Under the pieces are notes generated by a model that was not told the DNA's origin, did not search any database, and worked only from the letters and a program-made list of their open reading frames with translations. Below, piece after piece: positions 14,900-15,872 of a DNA stretch of 15,872 bases. Position numbers and translations under genes: made by a program. Position 1 is the stretch's first letter, and each line of letters begins with the position of its first letter. This DNA comes from SFEL01 sp045592165 (GTDB lineage Bacteria; Bacillota; Clostridia; Christensenellales; CAG-138): assembly GCA_045592165.1 (NCBI GenBank), contig JAZNUG010000114.1, positions 1 to 15,872 on the forward strand. The letters are read 5' to 3'.

Positions 14900-15145
14900 A
14901 TGACAGTATCCATTTGCATAGGCAGCTCCTGCCACATAAAAGGGTCCCATGCCATAGTAAGCGCATTGCAGGAACTTGTAGCCGAACACAACCTTGAAGA
15001 CAGGGTGGACCTTCGCGGCTCATTCTGCATGGGCCAGTGTCAGGTAGGCGTAAACGTAATGGTGGACGGAGTGCATCATTCCGTTACCCCTGACACTGTC
15101 GAAGAGTTCTTCCGCAGCGTAATACTGGCCGGTCTGGCTGGGTAA
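14900..15145 (+). CDS. Thioredoxin-like [2Fe-2S] ferredoxin (NuoE/24-kDa type)
   Basis: A small cytoplasmic electron carrier of 81 residues. C6-x4-C11 and C43-x3-C47 are the four ligands of the thioredoxin-fold [2Fe-2S] cluster seen in the 24-kDa subunit of complex I and in HydC-type subunits, here as a stand-alone domain without the extra N-terminal helices. The frame is open back to 14576, but those residues come from holA read in another frame. AAGGAG at 14886-14891 sits eight bases before the ATG at 14900 and only two before the in-frame ATG at 14894, so 14900 is preferred. The gene lies 40 bases before the ferredoxin/hydrogenase-like gene, pointing to electron transfer or redox sensing with that protein. 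No NADH-binding partner is seen here. Confidence 0.88.
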   Translation: MTVSICIGSSCHIKGSHAIVSALQELVAEHNLEDRVDLRGSFCMGQCQVGVNVMVDGVHHSVTPDTVEEFFRSVILAGLAG

Positions 15146-15185
15146 TTCTGCTTTTTTCACAATATTTCGAAAGGTATTATTCATT

Positions 15186-15872
15186 ATGGAATACATTACT
15201 TTTAAAAAATCCAACTGCAGAAACTGCCATAAGTGCATTCGCCACTGTCCTGTAAAGTCTATCCGCTTTTCCGGCAATCAGGCAAACGTAATCCCGGAGG
15301 AATGCGTTCTTTGCGGCGAATGTTTCGTTGCCTGCCCCCAGGGAGCAAAAGATATAGTGGACGAAACCGAGCTGGTATCCGTTCTGCTCAGAGGCGATGC
15401 CCCTGTATACGCAAGCGTTGCCCCCTCCTTTTTATCATACTTTGAAGGCGTGGGCATTAATTCCCTCAGGGATGCCCTTATAAAGCTGGGCTTTACCGAT
15501 GTGGAAGAAACCGCCATCGGTGCAACAATAGTAAAACGCGAATACGAGAGGCTGCTTCAGGAAGGCGTTCAGGATATAATCATCACCTCCTGCTGCCATA
15601 CCGTGAATCTGCTGGTGGAAAAATATTATCCTCAGCTTATAAACTGCCTTGCCCCCGTAATCACCCCCATGCATGCCCATTCAGATGACATCAAGCGCCG
15701 TCACCCCGAAGCAAAGACGGTATTTATCGGCCCCTGCCTTTCCAAGAAGGACGAGGCAGCCATGGCAAGCGTAGATGCGGCCCTTACCTTCGAAGAGATA
15801 AGCTCCATGCTGGAAAAGGCCAATATTGTTCCCGAAAAGATCATGGACAGCTCAGACCAGAGCCGCGCCCGT
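15186..15872 (+). CDS. Ferredoxin/[FeFe]-hydrogenase-like protein, probably sensory group (HydS-like), 3' end outside window
   Basis: Open from the ATG at 15186 to the right edge, so 229 residues of an incomplete protein. Two [4Fe-4S] ferredoxin motifs lead: C11, C14, C17, C21-Pro and C40, C43, C46, C50-Pro. Then comes the large-subunit domain of [FeFe]-hydrogenase, with SVAPSF near 77. The first H-cluster motif reads TSCCH (134-138) where catalytic enzymes have TSCCP; the second reads GPCLSKKDE (182-190) where they have MPCxxKKxE. Both expected ligand cysteines (C137, C184) are kept. Departures of this type are known for the group C enzymes proposed to sense H2 or redox state and often followed by a PAS domain; the third motif lies beyond the edge. 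AAAGG at 15170-15174 is a modest binding site. A catalytic enzyme is not excluded. Confidence 0.85.
   Translation, partial: MEYITFKKSNCRNCHKCIRHCPVKSIRFSGNQANVIPEECVLCGECFVACPQGAKDIVDETELVSVLLRGDAPVYASVAPSFLSYFEGVGINSLRDALIKLGFTDVEETAIGATIVKREYERLLQEGVQDIIITSCCHTVNLLVEKYYPQLINCLAPVITPMHAHSDDIKRRHPEAKTVFIGPCLSKKDEAAMASVDAALTFEEISSMLEKANIVPEKIMDSSDQSRAR

Overview
The window looks like chromosome from an anaerobic, fermentative Firmicute of the class Clostridia, probably a gut lineage. I infer this from the Shine-Dalgarno (SD) sites (AGGAGG-type), the TATAAT-type promoters, the BspA-like surface protein with CxxCG repeats, the iron-sulfur aldo/keto reductase, the LCP cell-wall protein, the comEC-holA adjacency, and an [FeFe]-hydrogenase-like gene beside a NuoE-like ferredoxin. 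No phage, insertion sequence, CRISPR array, rRNA or tRNA gene is visible. It reads as core genome with one large surface-protein gene at the left end.

Left part (1-4345, minus strand). A very large leucine-rich-repeat surface protein fills the first 3.4 kb and runs off the left edge, so only its N-terminal 1137 residues are here. It has a signal peptide, an acidic linker, a CxxC module, and then two head-LRR-cap blocks. A 318-base intergenic region with a convincing promoter and a long leader separates it from a 3-methyladenine DNA glycosylase gene.

Middle part (4346-8404). A divergent promoter region leads rightward to an LCP-family cell-wall ligase with an extra helical C-terminus. Next come a YbaK-type aminoacyl-tRNA deacylase and an aldo/keto reductase with a ferredoxin-like tail. 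A perfect 12-bp bidirectional terminator separates these from proC, which lies on the minus strand.

Right part (8335-14769, plus strand). A close-packed operon carries queA, tgt, tsaE, tsaB and rimI. The first two complete queuosine at tRNA position 34, tsaE and tsaB serve t6A at position 37, and rimI acetylates a ribosomal protein. It is followed by ridA, a shortened comEC that starts inside the ridA stop codon, and holA. queA begins with TTG.

Right end (14825-15872). A near-consensus promoter drives a small thioredoxin-like [2Fe-2S] protein and a ferredoxin/[FeFe]-hydrogenase-like protein cut off by the right edge. Its active-site motifs depart from the catalytic consensus and resemble the putative sensory group. 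This is the most interesting lead, and most of the presumed cluster lies outside the window.
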